Source: Moraxella caviae (GTDB lineage: Bacteria; Pseudomonadota; Gammaproteobacteria; Pseudomonadales; Moraxellaceae). From it: DNA of 64,000 nucleotides. Under the pieces are notes generated by a model that worked only from the letters and a program-made list of their open reading frames with translations, searched no databases and was not told the origin of the DNA. This document shows positions 19,122 through 27,615 of the stretch, in pieces. The translations under genes were made by a program, and so were the position numbers. The first letter of the stretch is position 1, and the number at the start of each line of letters is the position of its first letter. The DNA lies in assembly GCF_002014985.1 (NCBI RefSeq), contig NZ_MUXU01000022.1:1-64000 (forward strand). The letters run 5' to 3'.

Positions 19122-19180
19122 GTTTAACTTGGTTAAGTTTGGTAAATCCGCTTAAAAGCACGCACCCAAAACAAGCCTAA

Positions 19181-19216
19181 AATAAGCCGACAAATGATAC
19201 AGTCGGCTTATTTTTT
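19181..19216 (+). terminator. Terminator after cmoB
   Basis: TAAGCCGAC pairs with GTCGGCTTA around ten bases, followed by TTTTTT. Confidence 0.85.
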
Positions 19217-19325
19217 AAGATAAGAGTATCGTTAATGACAGTGCTGCCAATTTTAATGGGTGATTTGTACGTTTAAATTGCTCAATTTACGAGCGAGTAA
19301 GTCGCAAGCTAAATTGCTAAATGGT

Positions 19326-19541
19326 TTACAGTACCCAATGCTCCAGCACAAATTCAATCACTACTTTTGCTAAAAAGCCAAAAAATCCTGCGCCTAACGC
19401 CACAAAAATCCAAAACGTGCCTTGTCTGCCTGCGTTAGATTTTTTGGAAATATCCCACATGATAAAAAACAAAAACGCAATAAAAACAGGCAACAGCACA
19501 TACAGCCCAAGCGTGGTGATGGTATCGGCAGAAATGGTCAT
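19326..19541 (-). CDS. DUF2788 family small membrane protein
   Basis: 71 residues with two membrane segments (LGLYVLLPVFIAFLFFIMW and TFWIFVALGAGFFGFLAKVV) joined by a short basic loop DISKKSNAGRQG. The pattern matches the DUF2788 family, small inner-membrane proteins of Moraxellaceae and relatives with no known function. It is monocistronic, divergent from argS and convergent with cmoB. Confidence 0.75.
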   Translation of the reverse strand: MTISADTITTLGLYVLLPVFIAFLFFIMWDISKKSNAGRQGTFWIFVALGAGFFGFLAKVVIEFVLEHWVL

Positions 19542-19968
19542 GATTTATCCTGTGAATTGATGTGATGATGGCATTATATCACATTTGGCAGGCTTATTTG
19601 TCGGCTTGATGACGGATTGTGGCTGCGTGTGCTGATGATTTGTTACAAATTTTTTTGATGATTTCATCTTTTTATCATAAATGGCGGATTTTTCGTGCTT
19701 TATTTTTCCCCAAAATTATAAAAATTTGCTAAAATAGAAAGTTTGTAGCCATTTGCTTTTACATGAAAATGATTTGGCTACGGCTTTAATAATAATGCGC
19801 TGACACGCCTAATTTTTACGCCCATTTGTGGCTTTGATGTATTTTAAACCGATGTATTTTTAAACGTTGCCAAATCACTGGCAAAACCGTTTACCATTGG
19901 CAAAAGATGCGCCAATAAGACAAACCAAAATTGACAAGTTAAGATTGATAAGACAAACCGAGAACACA
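19542..19968. other. Intergenic region upstream of argS
   Basis: 427 AT-rich bases that must contain promoters for the DUF2788 gene and argS. A TTGCTAAAATAG stretch near 19729 is a possible -10 region. A plus-strand open frame joins argS from 19867 but looks like leader sequence, not protein. No T-box or other structured leader is recognised. Confidence 0.35.
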
Positions 19969-21810
19969 ATGACAGCACAAACCCAAACCGACCCACAGCT
20001 TGCGGCATTGACCGCTTTGTTTCAAGCAACGCTAGATGAGCTTAAGGCAGATGGCACGTTGCCTGCCGATTTTACGCCGCCGATTTCATTGGTGCGCACC
20101 AAAGACCCTGCACATGGCGATTTGGCGTGTAATATCGCCTTGATGAGTGCCAAAAAAGCGGGCAAAAATCCGCGTGAGCTTGCCGAGCGATTCTTGGCAG
20201 GGCTTGAAGCGTCTGCTTTGGTGAGTAAGGCGGAAGTGGCAGGCGCAGGCTTTATCAATGTGTTTTTGAATGCGGGCGCAAAATTTGCCGTGCTGGACGA
20301 TGTGTTTGCACGCGCGGAGCGTTTTGGCTTGTCTGATGTCAATCAAGACAAAAAAGTGCAGGTGGAGTTTGTCTCCGCCAACCCAACATCGTCTTTGCAC
20401 GTTGGGCATGGACGTGGTGCGGCGTACGGCATGAGCGTGGCGAATTTATTAGAAGCGACTGGCTTTGAAGTGTGCCGTGAATATTATGTCAATGACGCAG
20501 GCCGCCAGATGGATATTTTGGCGACGTCCACTTATTTGCGCTATTTGCAGGCGTGCGGTGAGCGTATTACTTTCCCGACCAACGCTTATCAAGGCGACTA
20601 TGTGGCAGAATTTGGCAAAACATTGCACGCCCAATATGGCGACACTTACCGCCAAGCGGCGGACGCTGTGTGGTGCGATGTGCCAGCGGACGCAGTGTAC
20701 GAAGTGCAAAATGGCGAAAAAGTGCTGATTTCTGGCGATAAAGAAGCGCACATTGACGGCTTGATTGCCAACAGCAAAGCGCTGCTTGGCAAGGACGGCT
20801 ACGATGTATTCCTTGAATATGCCTTGAATAATATTTTAGATGATATTAAAGAAGACTTGTCAGAATTTGGCGTGAATTTTGAATGTTGGTATTCAGAGCG
20901 CACGCTGGCTGATAAGATTGAATCAGCATTGCAAGTGCTTGATAATAATGGCTATTTGTACGAAAAAGACGGCAATGTGTGGTTTCGCTCTACCGAATTT
21001 GGCGATGAAAAAGACCGTGTGGTCAAGCGTGCCAACGGACTTTTGACGTATTTTGCGTCTGACATTGCCTATCACAAAGACAAATTTGACCGTGGTTTTG
21101 ACACGGTGATTAACGTGTGGGGCGCAGACCATCACGGCTACATTCCGCGTGTCAAGGCGGCATTGCAAGCGATGAACATTGACCCAAATCGCCTTGAAGT
21201 GATGCTGGTGCAGTTTGTGGCTTTGTATCGTGGCGAAGAAAAAGTGCAGATGTCTAGCCGTTCTGGGCAGTTCATCACTTTGCGTGAGCTGCGTGAAGAA
21301 GTGGGCAATGATGCGGCACGTTTTTATTATGTGGCACGCACGCCAAATGTGCATATGGATTTTGACCTTGAGCTTGCCAAATCGCAAAGCAAGGACAACG
21401 CAGTGTATTACATTCAGTACGCCCACGCGCGCATTTGCCGAGTGCTAGAAAAACTTGCCGAGCTTGGTTTGGCGGTGGATTTGGTGGCTGGCAAGGCGCA
21501 CGAAAATCTTTTGACTGGCGAGAGCGAAGGCGAGATTGTGAAGCTGTTGTCCGCTTATGGCGAGAGCGTGCTGCGTGCGGCAAATCAACGTGAGCCGCAC
21601 GTTTTGACCAATTATCTTAAAGATTTGGCGGCACTGTTCCATGGCTGGTATAACGAAGAGCGTATTTTGCCAAAAGAGCTGGCAAATGGTGCGGCAAGCG
21701 ATGATGAGCTGGCGTTAATGCAGGCACGTTTGCGTCTGTCTTTGGCGGTGAAGCAAGTGCTGGCAAATGGCTTGACGCTGCTTGGCTTGTCTGCGCCAGA
21801 ATCCATGTAA
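19969..21810 (+). CDS. argS: Arginine--tRNA ligase
   Basis: 613 residues from ATG 19969. The class I signature is SANPTSSLHVGHGRGAAYG (HVGH as the HIGH motif, near residue 140); the KMSKS equivalent is degenerate, VQMSSRSG, as in many ArgRS. The C-terminal anticodon-binding DALR domain includes YIQYAHARICRVL near residue 480. It charges tRNA-Arg. The SPOR-domain gene begins ten bases after its stop, so the two are cotranscribed, an arrangement seen elsewhere in gammaproteobacteria. Confidence 0.97.
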   Translation: MTAQTQTDPQLAALTALFQATLDELKADGTLPADFTPPISLVRTKDPAHGDLACNIALMSAKKAGKNPRELAERFLAGLEASALVSKAEVAGAGFINVFLNAGAKFAVLDDVFARAERFGLSDVNQDKKVQVEFVSANPTSSLHVGHGRGAAYGMSVANLLEATGFEVCREYYVNDAGRQMDILATSTYLRYLQACGERITFPTNAYQGDYVAEFGKTLHAQYGDTYRQAADAVWCDVPADAVYEVQNGEKVLISGDKEAHIDGLIANSKALLGKDGYDVFLEYALNNILDDIKEDLSEFGVNFECWYSERTLADKIESALQVLDNNGYLYEKDGNVWFRSTEFGDEKDRVVKRANGLLTYFASDIAYHKDKFDRGFDTVINVWGADHHGYIPRVKAALQAMNIDPNRLEVMLVQFVALYRGEEKVQMSSRSGQFITLRELREEVGNDAARFYYVARTPNVHMDFDLELAKSQSKDNAVYYIQYAHARICRVLEKLAELGLAVDLVAGKAHENLLTGESEGEIVKLLSAYGESVLRAANQREPHVLTNYLKDLAALFHGWYNEERILPKELANGAASDDELALMQARLRLSLAVKQVLANGLTLLGLSAPESM

Positions 21811-21820
21811 GGGCAGCGTT

Positions 21821-22588
21821 ATGAGTTATAAACACAAGCCGTCAGCGGTGTACAAAGAAACAGAAGCCAAGCGCAGTTCTGGCTTGGCGAGCCTTTTGTG
21901 GATGTTTGTTGGTGCGCTGATTGCGGTGATGATTGCGGTGTTTGTGTACTTGTCGCCCTTATTTGACGGCTTTCGTAACACGGTGGTGATTGAGCCAGAA
22001 ACGCCTGTTGTGCCGATTGAGCAGCCGAGCGAGCCTGCGCCTGAGTATGAATTTTACGACATTTTGCCGCAGCAGGAATTTAGCAGCGTGCCACAAGGCG
22101 TCAGCGTGCAAGAGCAAGTTGGCGGTGTCAGCGAAGGTGTGCCTGTGGATGCGGTGGTGCGTGGCAGCGACAACGCCCAAGAGCCTGCCGAGACCATGCA
22201 AATTGACATCGTAGAAGAAGACGCAACTTACGACGACGCAAATGATGGCACTGATAATGATGGCGCAAACCGCCAAGAAGTATCAAATGCGCAAGCTGCT
22301 GCGCCACAAAGCAGTCAGCCAAGCCAAAAAGCAGAGAAAAGCACACCAGCAACGACGTTTATTTTGCAAATTCGCAGCTACGAAAGCGCAGAAGAAGCCG
22401 ACCGCAAGCGTGCTGAAGTGCTGATGGCAGGCGTGGATGCGGTGGTGGTGCGCCGCAGCGACCAAAACAGCACCATCTATCAAGTGGTGTCTGTGCCGAT
22501 GACAAGTCGCAGCGAAGCGAGTGCTGCGATGAGCCGTTTGCGTGATAATGGCATTGACGCCTTGGTGGTGGAGCAACGCCGTAAATAA
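21821..22588 (+). CDS. SPOR domain cell-division-type protein (FtsN-like)
   Basis: 255 residues from ATG 21821. It has a short cytoplasmic N-terminus, one membrane anchor (LLWMFVGALIAVMIAVFVYL, residues ~27-47), an acidic, low-complexity periplasmic linker rich in Glu, Asp, Pro and Gln, and a C-terminal SPOR domain (TTFILQIRSYESAEEADRKR through VVEQRRK). The layout equals that of FtsN, which sits next to argS in some bacteria; it may bind denuded glycan strands at the septum. FtsN identity is likely but not proven. Confidence 0.82.
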   Translation: MSYKHKPSAVYKETEAKRSSGLASLLWMFVGALIAVMIAVFVYLSPLFDGFRNTVVIEPETPVVPIEQPSEPAPEYEFYDILPQQEFSSVPQGVSVQEQVGGVSEGVPVDAVVRGSDNAQEPAETMQIDIVEEDATYDDANDGTDNDGANRQEVSNAQAAAPQSSQPSQKAEKSTPATTFILQIRSYESAEEADRKRAEVLMAGVDAVVVRRSDQNSTIYQVVSVPMTSRSEASAAMSRLRDNGIDALVVEQRRK

Positions 22589-22747
22589 GCGAAAATAAAA
22601 ACCGTCATGGTTCTACAGGCTCACCACGAAGGGTTTTTTGGTACGCTTGTTATAAACGGTTTTTTGGTTTGATAAACTTACCACGCACGGCTTGTCAATT
22701 TACCAAAAACGCTTTTTGATTTGGCAGACTTTTAAACGACCATAAAA

Positions 22748-22780
22748 AAACAGCTCTGAAAATTCAGGGCTGTTTTTTTA
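22748..22780. terminator. Bidirectional terminator between SPOR and DUF808 genes
   Basis: CAGCTCTGAA pairs with TTCAGGGCTG, flanked by seven A residues and seven T residues. An additional weaker pairing, AAAACCGT with ACGGTTTT, lies at about 22597-22662. Confidence 0.8.
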
Positions 22781-22835
22781 ATTTGCAGTTATCAAATTTT
22801 ACAAATTGGTTTTGCAAATTGGCTTTTAAATTAGC

Positions 22836-23750
22836 TTAAGCAGCGCTTTTCATCTTTTTAACGCCAATGAAAATCGCCAAAATAATCAAGCCAGCCACAA
22901 GACCAATCACGCCATTGTACAAAGCTTCTGTCAAGCCGCCAAATACGCCTGACAATGCCGCCAAGTCTGCCGCTTGATGGTGCAGCACATCAACGCCATG
23001 TACCAAAATGCCGCCGCCCACCAAGAACATGGCAATCGTACCTGCGATGGATAAAAATTTCATCAGTTTTGGGGCGAATGCCAGCAAACCGCGCCCAAGT
23101 TTTTGGCTAAAACCGTCCGATTTATTCATCAAATGCACGCCAGCATCGTCCAGTTTGACGATGAGTGCCACCAAGCCATACACGCCAACCGTCATCAAAA
23201 TGGCGATGGTCGCCAAAGACAGCGCCTTTGTGGCAAGCGTGGCAGCGGTCATCACGCCAAGCGAAATCACCACGATTTCTGCCGACAAGATAAAATCAGT
23301 ACGAATCGCGCCTTTGATTTTTTCTTGCTCTAACGCCACCAAATCTTCGCCTTTGGCGTTGGCTTCTAGACGTGCTTGGTGCGCCTCTTCATCGTCCAAA
23401 TCGTGCGGCAAAAGGTTTGGCGCAAATTTATGCACCACTTTTTCCGCGCCCTCAAAGCACAAAAATAAGCCGCCAAGCATGAGTAGCGGCGTGATGAGCC
23501 ATGCCGCCACTGCGCTGATGAGCAAAGCAGCAGGCACCAAAATCAGCTTATTGACGAATGAGCCTTTGGCAACCGCCCACACTACCGCCAGCTCTCTGTC
23601 GGCACGCACGCCCGTTACCTGCTGGGCGTTTAGCGCCAAATCGTCGCCCAGTACGCCTGCGGTTTTTTTGGCGGCGACTTTTGTCAATACGGATACGTCG
23701 TCCAAAATGGTGGCGATGTCATCAAATAACATCAGCAAACTGCCAGCCAT
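22836..23750 (-). CDS. DUF808 family membrane protein (YedI-like)
   Basis: 304 residues from ATG 23750, preceded by AGAGAGA; the open frame runs 69 codons upstream without coding character. It begins MAGSLLMLFDDIATILDDVS, the invariant DUF808 start. Around seven hydrophobic segments are visible, with GGLFLCFEGAEKVVHKF and a cytoplasmic acidic loop (LDDEEAHQARLEANAKGED). DUF808 proteins are inner-membrane proteins of unknown function. It converges on the SPOR gene. Confidence 0.88.
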   Translation of the reverse strand: MAGSLLMLFDDIATILDDVSVLTKVAAKKTAGVLGDDLALNAQQVTGVRADRELAVVWAVAKGSFVNKLILVPAALLISAVAAWLITPLLMLGGLFLCFEGAEKVVHKFAPNLLPHDLDDEEAHQARLEANAKGEDLVALEQEKIKGAIRTDFILSAEIVVISLGVMTAATLATKALSLATIAILMTVGVYGLVALIVKLDDAGVHLMNKSDGFSQKLGRGLLAFAPKLMKFLSIAGTIAMFLVGGGILVHGVDVLHHQAADLAALSGVFGGLTEALYNGVIGLVAGLIILAIFIGVKKMKSAA

Positions 23751-24103
23751 AATTTTCTCTCTTTTGATGATTTTTTTAAAATTGTCTTGAAATTCAAAGT
23801 ACGCCAAGCTGTGCAATAAACCAATCATCGGCAAAACTTGGCAAACGCTGGGTATTATATAGATAAATGTGCGTGCGTTGTGTAATTTTTGGTAATGTGG
23901 TTTTAAATTTGAGTTGGTGTAGAGCGATTTTGATAAGATTTGCCAAGATTTTACCAAGCGGCGATGTTTTGCCAGTTCTCAACGCTCATAAAATGTGGCA
24001 TAATAAGACAAGTTTATCAAGCGTTTGGGCGTTTGCCTAAGCGGTGTGATAGTTGAGATGTGATTTTTGCCGCTTTGGCGGTGTGATTAAGATTGGAGAC
24101 GTT
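23751..24103. other. Divergent intergenic region upstream of DUF808 and lipoprotein genes
   Basis: 353 bases with no supported gene. GGCATAATAAG at 23997-24007 is a plausible -10 for the rightward lipoprotein gene. A short hairpin GCCGCTTTGGCGGT lies at 24069-24082. The rest is AT-rich and unremarkable. Confidence 0.35.
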
Positions 24104-24379
24104 ATGAAAATTCAAGCAATGCTTGGCGCGGTATTGGCGGCAACTCTACTGACCGCGTGTGGCGGCAGCGGTGTAAAAGCGGTGGATAAAGTGGCAGAAG
24201 CTGAAGCAGCAGCAAAAGCCAACGCCCCAAAAGCTGAAGAAATCAAATTTGCTGATGAAGGCACAGCACCTGTAGCCGCTGCTGTAGCCACTGCCGATGC
24301 AGACGCAGAAACCGCTGAAGCTACTGCCGAAGCTGCACCAGCCGAAGCGACCGTTGAAACCCAAGAAGCTGCACAATAA
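24104..24379 (+). CDS. Small Ala/Glu-rich lipoprotein
   Basis: 91 residues from ATG 24104 with GGAGAC upstream. A signal peptide ends in lipobox LTAC (residues ~17-20), followed by GGSGVKAVDK, then a low-complexity region dominated by Ala, Glu and Thr and ending ETQEAAQ. No fold is recognised. A second protein of the same style is encoded at 53221-53553. The composition suggests an extended, surface or periplasmic tether. Exported by Sec/Lgt/Lsp. Confidence 0.75.
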   Translation: MKIQAMLGAVLAATLLTACGGSGVKAVDKVAEAEAAAKANAPKAEEIKFADEGTAPVAAAVATADADAETAEATAEAAPAEATVETQEAAQ

Positions 24380-24402
24380 TTAAGGCTTGTTGATGTGATA
24401 TA

Positions 24403-24426
24403 AAACCCTGCTTTGGCGGGGTTTTT
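24403..24426 (+). terminator. Terminator after the small lipoprotein gene
   Basis: AAACCCTGC pairs with GCGGGGTTT (one mismatch-tolerant pair), then TTTTG. Confidence 0.7.
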
Positions 24427-24726
24427 GTGCGCAAGTAAAAGTGCGTAAATATAAAATCGCAAAGCGTTTGATTGATAAACTTGCGGATAAATTAAAATTT
24501 TACTTGCTTTGAATGAATTTTATTGATAAAATGGCGAGATTGCTTTTTTATTATTTGGCTTTAAACTTATCACTTTAAGCCCATAAAAGCAATCGCAAAG
24601 ATGAAAGGTTGTCTTTGTGTTTATTTTTTTCCGATCTGAGCTGATGCCTGCGCCCAAGACCGCAACGCTATATATGAATAACACAGCCTGATTGATGCCA
24701 TCTGTCTTGAATTTTAGGAGTTTATC
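24427..24726. other. rpsU upstream region with a leader hairpin
   Basis: About 300 bases between lipoprotein terminator and rpsU. A hairpin CAAAGA/TCTTTG at 24596-24617 followed by TTTATTTTTTT resembles an attenuator ahead of rpsU, the promoter being further upstream. AGGAG lies close to the rpsU start. No other gene is visible. Confidence 0.4.
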
Positions 24727-24942
24727 ATGCCTTCAGTTAAGGTAAAAGAGAACGAACCAGTTGATATCGCAATCCGCCGCTTCAAGCGTGCTTGTGAAAA
24801 AGCAGGCGTATTGGCAGACGTTCGTAAAAAAGAATTCTTTGAAAAGCCAACTCAAGAGCGTAAGCGCAAAAAAGCCGCTGCCGTAAAACGCTACAAGAAA
24901 AAAGTATGGCGTGAGCAAATCCGCACTGTGCGCAAATACTAA
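24727..24942 (+). CDS. rpsU: 30S ribosomal protein S21
   Basis: 71 residues, the normal length. It begins [20 protein letters not shown] and has the basic [20 protein letters not shown] segment that contacts 16S rRNA near the anti-Shine-Dalgarno. TTTTAGGAG precedes the start. In many gammaproteobacteria rpsU begins the dnaG-rpoD macromolecular synthesis operon; here it is alone, followed by its own terminator and then ftsQ. Confidence 0.98.
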   Translation: MPSVKVKENEPVDIAIRRFKRACEKAGVLADVRKKEFFEKPTQERKRKKAAAVKRYKKKVWREQIRTVRKY

Positions 24943-24999
24943 TTTGCCAGTGTTGGTTTGACCGGCATAGCATTGCGCTGATGATAAGCGCAGTCGCAC

Positions 25000-25036
25000 G
25001 AAAACCCCAAGTCATTAAGATTTGGGGTTTTGTTTT
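25000..25036 (+). terminator. Terminator after rpsU
   Basis: AAAACCCCAA pairs with TTGGGGTTTT around eleven bases, followed by GTTTTTG. Confidence 0.85.
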
Positions 25037-25241
25037 TGGATGCGTTTTTTGAGTTTGTTTTTGAGTGCGCTAAGCGAGTAGGGTGCTGGTCATTAAAATG
25101 TAAATCAATATTACAAATTGCACTTTTGCCAATAATTTATCTTTTAATCACGAGTAAAATACGCTATCATATAGCATTTATCTTAGAATTTGTTTATTGT
25201 GCCAATTTGCGACCGCTTTTGCGGTTAAATCGAGCGATGTG

Positions 25242-25979
25242 ATGATTGCCCAAGCGCCAACCCAAAAGAATTCACGTCTGAATTTCAAGCCGTGGCAGTC
25301 CGCCTTGATTATGGTGCTGCTGCTTTTTGTGTTTGGTTTTGCGGCGGTGCGTCTGGTGAGTAATGCGCCTGCCAAGCCGATTGAAATTCACACAAGCAAC
25401 TTAAACGCAGCGCAGTTACAATCACTCAAGCAAGCCACGCAAGCCATGGGCGATGTGCAGTTTTTTAGCGTGGATTTGGCAAATATCCATCAAGCGGTGA
25501 GCAAGCTGTCTTGGGTGGAGAGCGCAAGTGTGGTGCGTGATTGGCAAAAGGGTGTGTTGGTGTCAGTCGTGCCACGTCAAGCGGTGGCGAATTTTGGCAG
25601 CGAGCATATGATTGACGCAGCAGGGACGATTTTTGTGCCTGCGGACGAACACGAGCTGATGAACCATAAGCTTGTGAATTTGTATGGCGATGCTGAAATG
25701 GCGGACGCCATCATGCGCCAAATGCAGCGTGTGAATGAGTGGTTTGCGCCACTGGGATTGACTGCCAAAGACGTGATTTTGACACCGCGCCAAACGTGGG
25801 TGATTCGCTTTAATAATGGGCTGCGTGTGATTGTGGATCACGAAAACACCGAGCAAAAATTACACACCTTGGCGGCGTTGCTTGGTGGCAATCTAAAAAA
25901 TGATTTGCCAAAAATGCAGTCGGTGGATTTGCGCTACAAAAACGGCTTTGCTGTGGCGTGGAAATCGGGCAGTAAGTGA
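25242..25979 (+). CDS. ftsQ: Cell division protein FtsQ
   Basis: 245 residues from ATG 25242 (an in-frame TTG at 25197 is an alternative). A short cytoplasmic tail is followed by a membrane segment (SALIMVLLLFVFGFAAVRLV), then a periplasmic POTRA domain (residues ~60-125, including WVESASVVRDWQKGVLVSVV) and the FtsQ/DivIB domain with PRQAVANFG and QTWVIRFNNGLRV. It bridges FtsZ-ring and septal wall synthesis through FtsB/FtsL. The usual upstream genes (murC, ddl) are missing; rpsU precedes it. Confidence 0.9.
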   Translation: MIAQAPTQKNSRLNFKPWQSALIMVLLLFVFGFAAVRLVSNAPAKPIEIHTSNLNAAQLQSLKQATQAMGDVQFFSVDLANIHQAVSKLSWVESASVVRDWQKGVLVSVVPRQAVANFGSEHMIDAAGTIFVPADEHELMNHKLVNLYGDAEMADAIMRQMQRVNEWFAPLGLTAKDVILTPRQTWVIRFNNGLRVIVDHENTEQKLHTLAALLGGNLKNDLPKMQSVDLRYKNGFAVAWKSGSK

Positions 25980-26041
25980 GTAAAATTTATCCAATTAACG
26001 CTCATTTTAAGTAATTTTGTATAAAATATTAAGACAGCTTG

Positions 26042-26070
26042 TGAACATTTGTATGTAAATGTGTTACAAT
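26042..26070 (+). promoter_or_regulatory. Candidate ftsA promoter with an overlapping palindrome
   Basis: TGAACA and TACAAT are 17 bases apart and could be -35/-10. Between them lies ACATTT-GTATGT-AAATGT (26045-26062), a perfect 6-6-6 inverted repeat that could be an operator. It lies in the 252-base ftsQ-ftsA gap, which is unusually wide for these genes. Confidence 0.4.
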
Positions 26071-26231
26071 GTGCTTATTTGGGCGAAAAATAAAAAATTA
26101 CGCCCTTAGCAATCGTATTTTTTGTGATTGAATTGATTGTTTTTCGTTAATCATTTTTGATTTATTGTTTTGTTTGTGGTGAGTTCACCGATTTGGGTGA
26201 TGGTTTTGCCATCGTTTGTTAAAGGAAAGTC

Positions 26232-27545
26232 ATGCCAGAACTTCAGGTTGCAATACATTTAAGCTCAACGGCTGTCTATACGGTCATTGGCTACTTTGAA
26301 GGTGCGCCTGAAAACCGCCGTGTCAAGATTGTGGCGGTGGGTTTGGCGAGTAACGAAGGCTTTGTTGGCGGGCAAATCCGCAACAGAGAGCACCTTGCGC
26401 AGGCTTTACATAAGTCTATCCAAGAAGCCAGCGACATGGCAGGCGTGAAAATTCACGATGCGTGCTTATCGTTTGCGTCCCCAGCAATGGCATCAAAAAA
26501 CGATTTTCGCACCATTACAGTTGGGCGCACCAATGAGCAAGGTGAGATTACCGAGCATGGAATCATCACCCAAGAACATCTTACCGAAGCGTACGAAATG
26601 GCGCTGGACGAGCTTGTCAGACAAGGCTTGGGCGCACAGCAAATCACTCGCCAAGCGGTGTATGTGGATGGCGAAGAAAGCAAAGACGCCATCGGACAAT
26701 ACGCTGCGCAAGTGCAGGTGGCAAACTATGTGATGAGTCTGCCTGAAAGCCAGTTGCAGCAGTTATCAGACATCGTAGAGTCGTCAGGCGCAGAAGTGCA
26801 CAGCACACTGTTTGATGGCGTGGTGAGCGCAGAATACGCCTTGAGTGCCGAAGAGCGCAGCCGTGGCGTGTGCTTTATTGATATTGGCGCAAGCACGACC
26901 AAAGTGTGCGTGTATTATGATGACATTTTGCTGTTCAGCCGCTGTTTTGCGACAGGCGGCAACATGGTGGACATGGACATCTCTGCCGATTTGAAGCTGT
27001 CATTGATAGAAGCCGAAAGCCTAAAAGTGCAGCATGGCACGGTGTCGCTTGACCCAATGAATAAAAGCAAGTTTTTGCCGCTCAAAAGACGCTCTGGCGG
27101 TGAAATCACCATCATGCATTACCGCTTGACGGGCATCATTGCTGAGCGTTATCGTGCTATTTTTAATGAAGTTTTTGGTTCGTTTGATGAATATTTGATG
27201 GGTATTGCCACATCTGGCGTGGTTTTGGCAGGTGGTGCGGCAAAAATGGACGGCTTGGCGAATTTCTTGTCAGAAAATTGGGGCGTGCCAGTGCGCATGA
27301 CGCACCCAAATGCTCAAGTCAGCATTTGCCCAAAAAATTTAAGCGATGATAACATCACCTTATTAAAAAGCTATCTTGAAGATAATAAGCTGCACAGCGT
27401 GGTTGGTTCGTTGCTGTATCAGCAAAGCGATCAGTTCTTGCTTGATCAGCCTGAATACATTGTCCAATATGACGCACAAGGGTTATTTGACAAGGTGTCG
27501 CATGGTTGGCAGACCTTTGTTCAAAATATAAGAAAGTGGTTTTAG
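26232..27545 (+). CDS. ftsA: Cell division protein FtsA
   Basis: 437 residues of the actin/Hsp70 ATPase fold. CFIDIGASTTKVCVYYDD is the second phosphate loop and VVLAGGAAKMDGLANFL the adenosine motif; the 1C subdomain lies between residues ~85 and 165. The C-terminal peptide VSHGWQTFVQNIRKWF is a membrane-binding amphipathic helix. FtsA anchors FtsZ filaments to the membrane. AAAGGAAAG precedes the start. The N-terminal phosphate-1 segment (VAIHLSSTAVYTVIGYF) is more divergent than usual. Confidence 0.92.
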   Translation: MPELQVAIHLSSTAVYTVIGYFEGAPENRRVKIVAVGLASNEGFVGGQIRNREHLAQALHKSIQEASDMAGVKIHDACLSFASPAMASKNDFRTITVGRTNEQGEITEHGIITQEHLTEAYEMALDELVRQGLGAQQITRQAVYVDGEESKDAIGQYAAQVQVANYVMSLPESQLQQLSDIVESSGAEVHSTLFDGVVSAEYALSAEERSRGVCFIDIGASTTKVCVYYDDILLFSRCFATGGNMVDMDISADLKLSLIEAESLKVQHGTVSLDPMNKSKFLPLKRRSGGEITIMHYRLTGIIAERYRAIFNEVFGSFDEYLMGIATSGVVLAGGAAKMDGLANFLSENWGVPVRMTHPNAQVSICPKNLSDDNITLLKSYLEDNKLHSVVGSLLYQQSDQFLLDQPEYIVQYDAQGLFDKVSHGWQTFVQNIRKWF

Positions 27546-27615
27546 TGGCTCGTTTGGGCGATTGAAGTTGTTTTAAATTTATCTGTTGATTTATAGAGTT
27601 TTCTCGGAGCGAGTT

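Noticed and set aside
20022..20342. Degenerate KMSKS in ArgRS as a sign of inactivation
   Set aside because: Many arginyl-tRNA synthetases lack a canonical KMSKS; VQMSSRSG is normal for the family.
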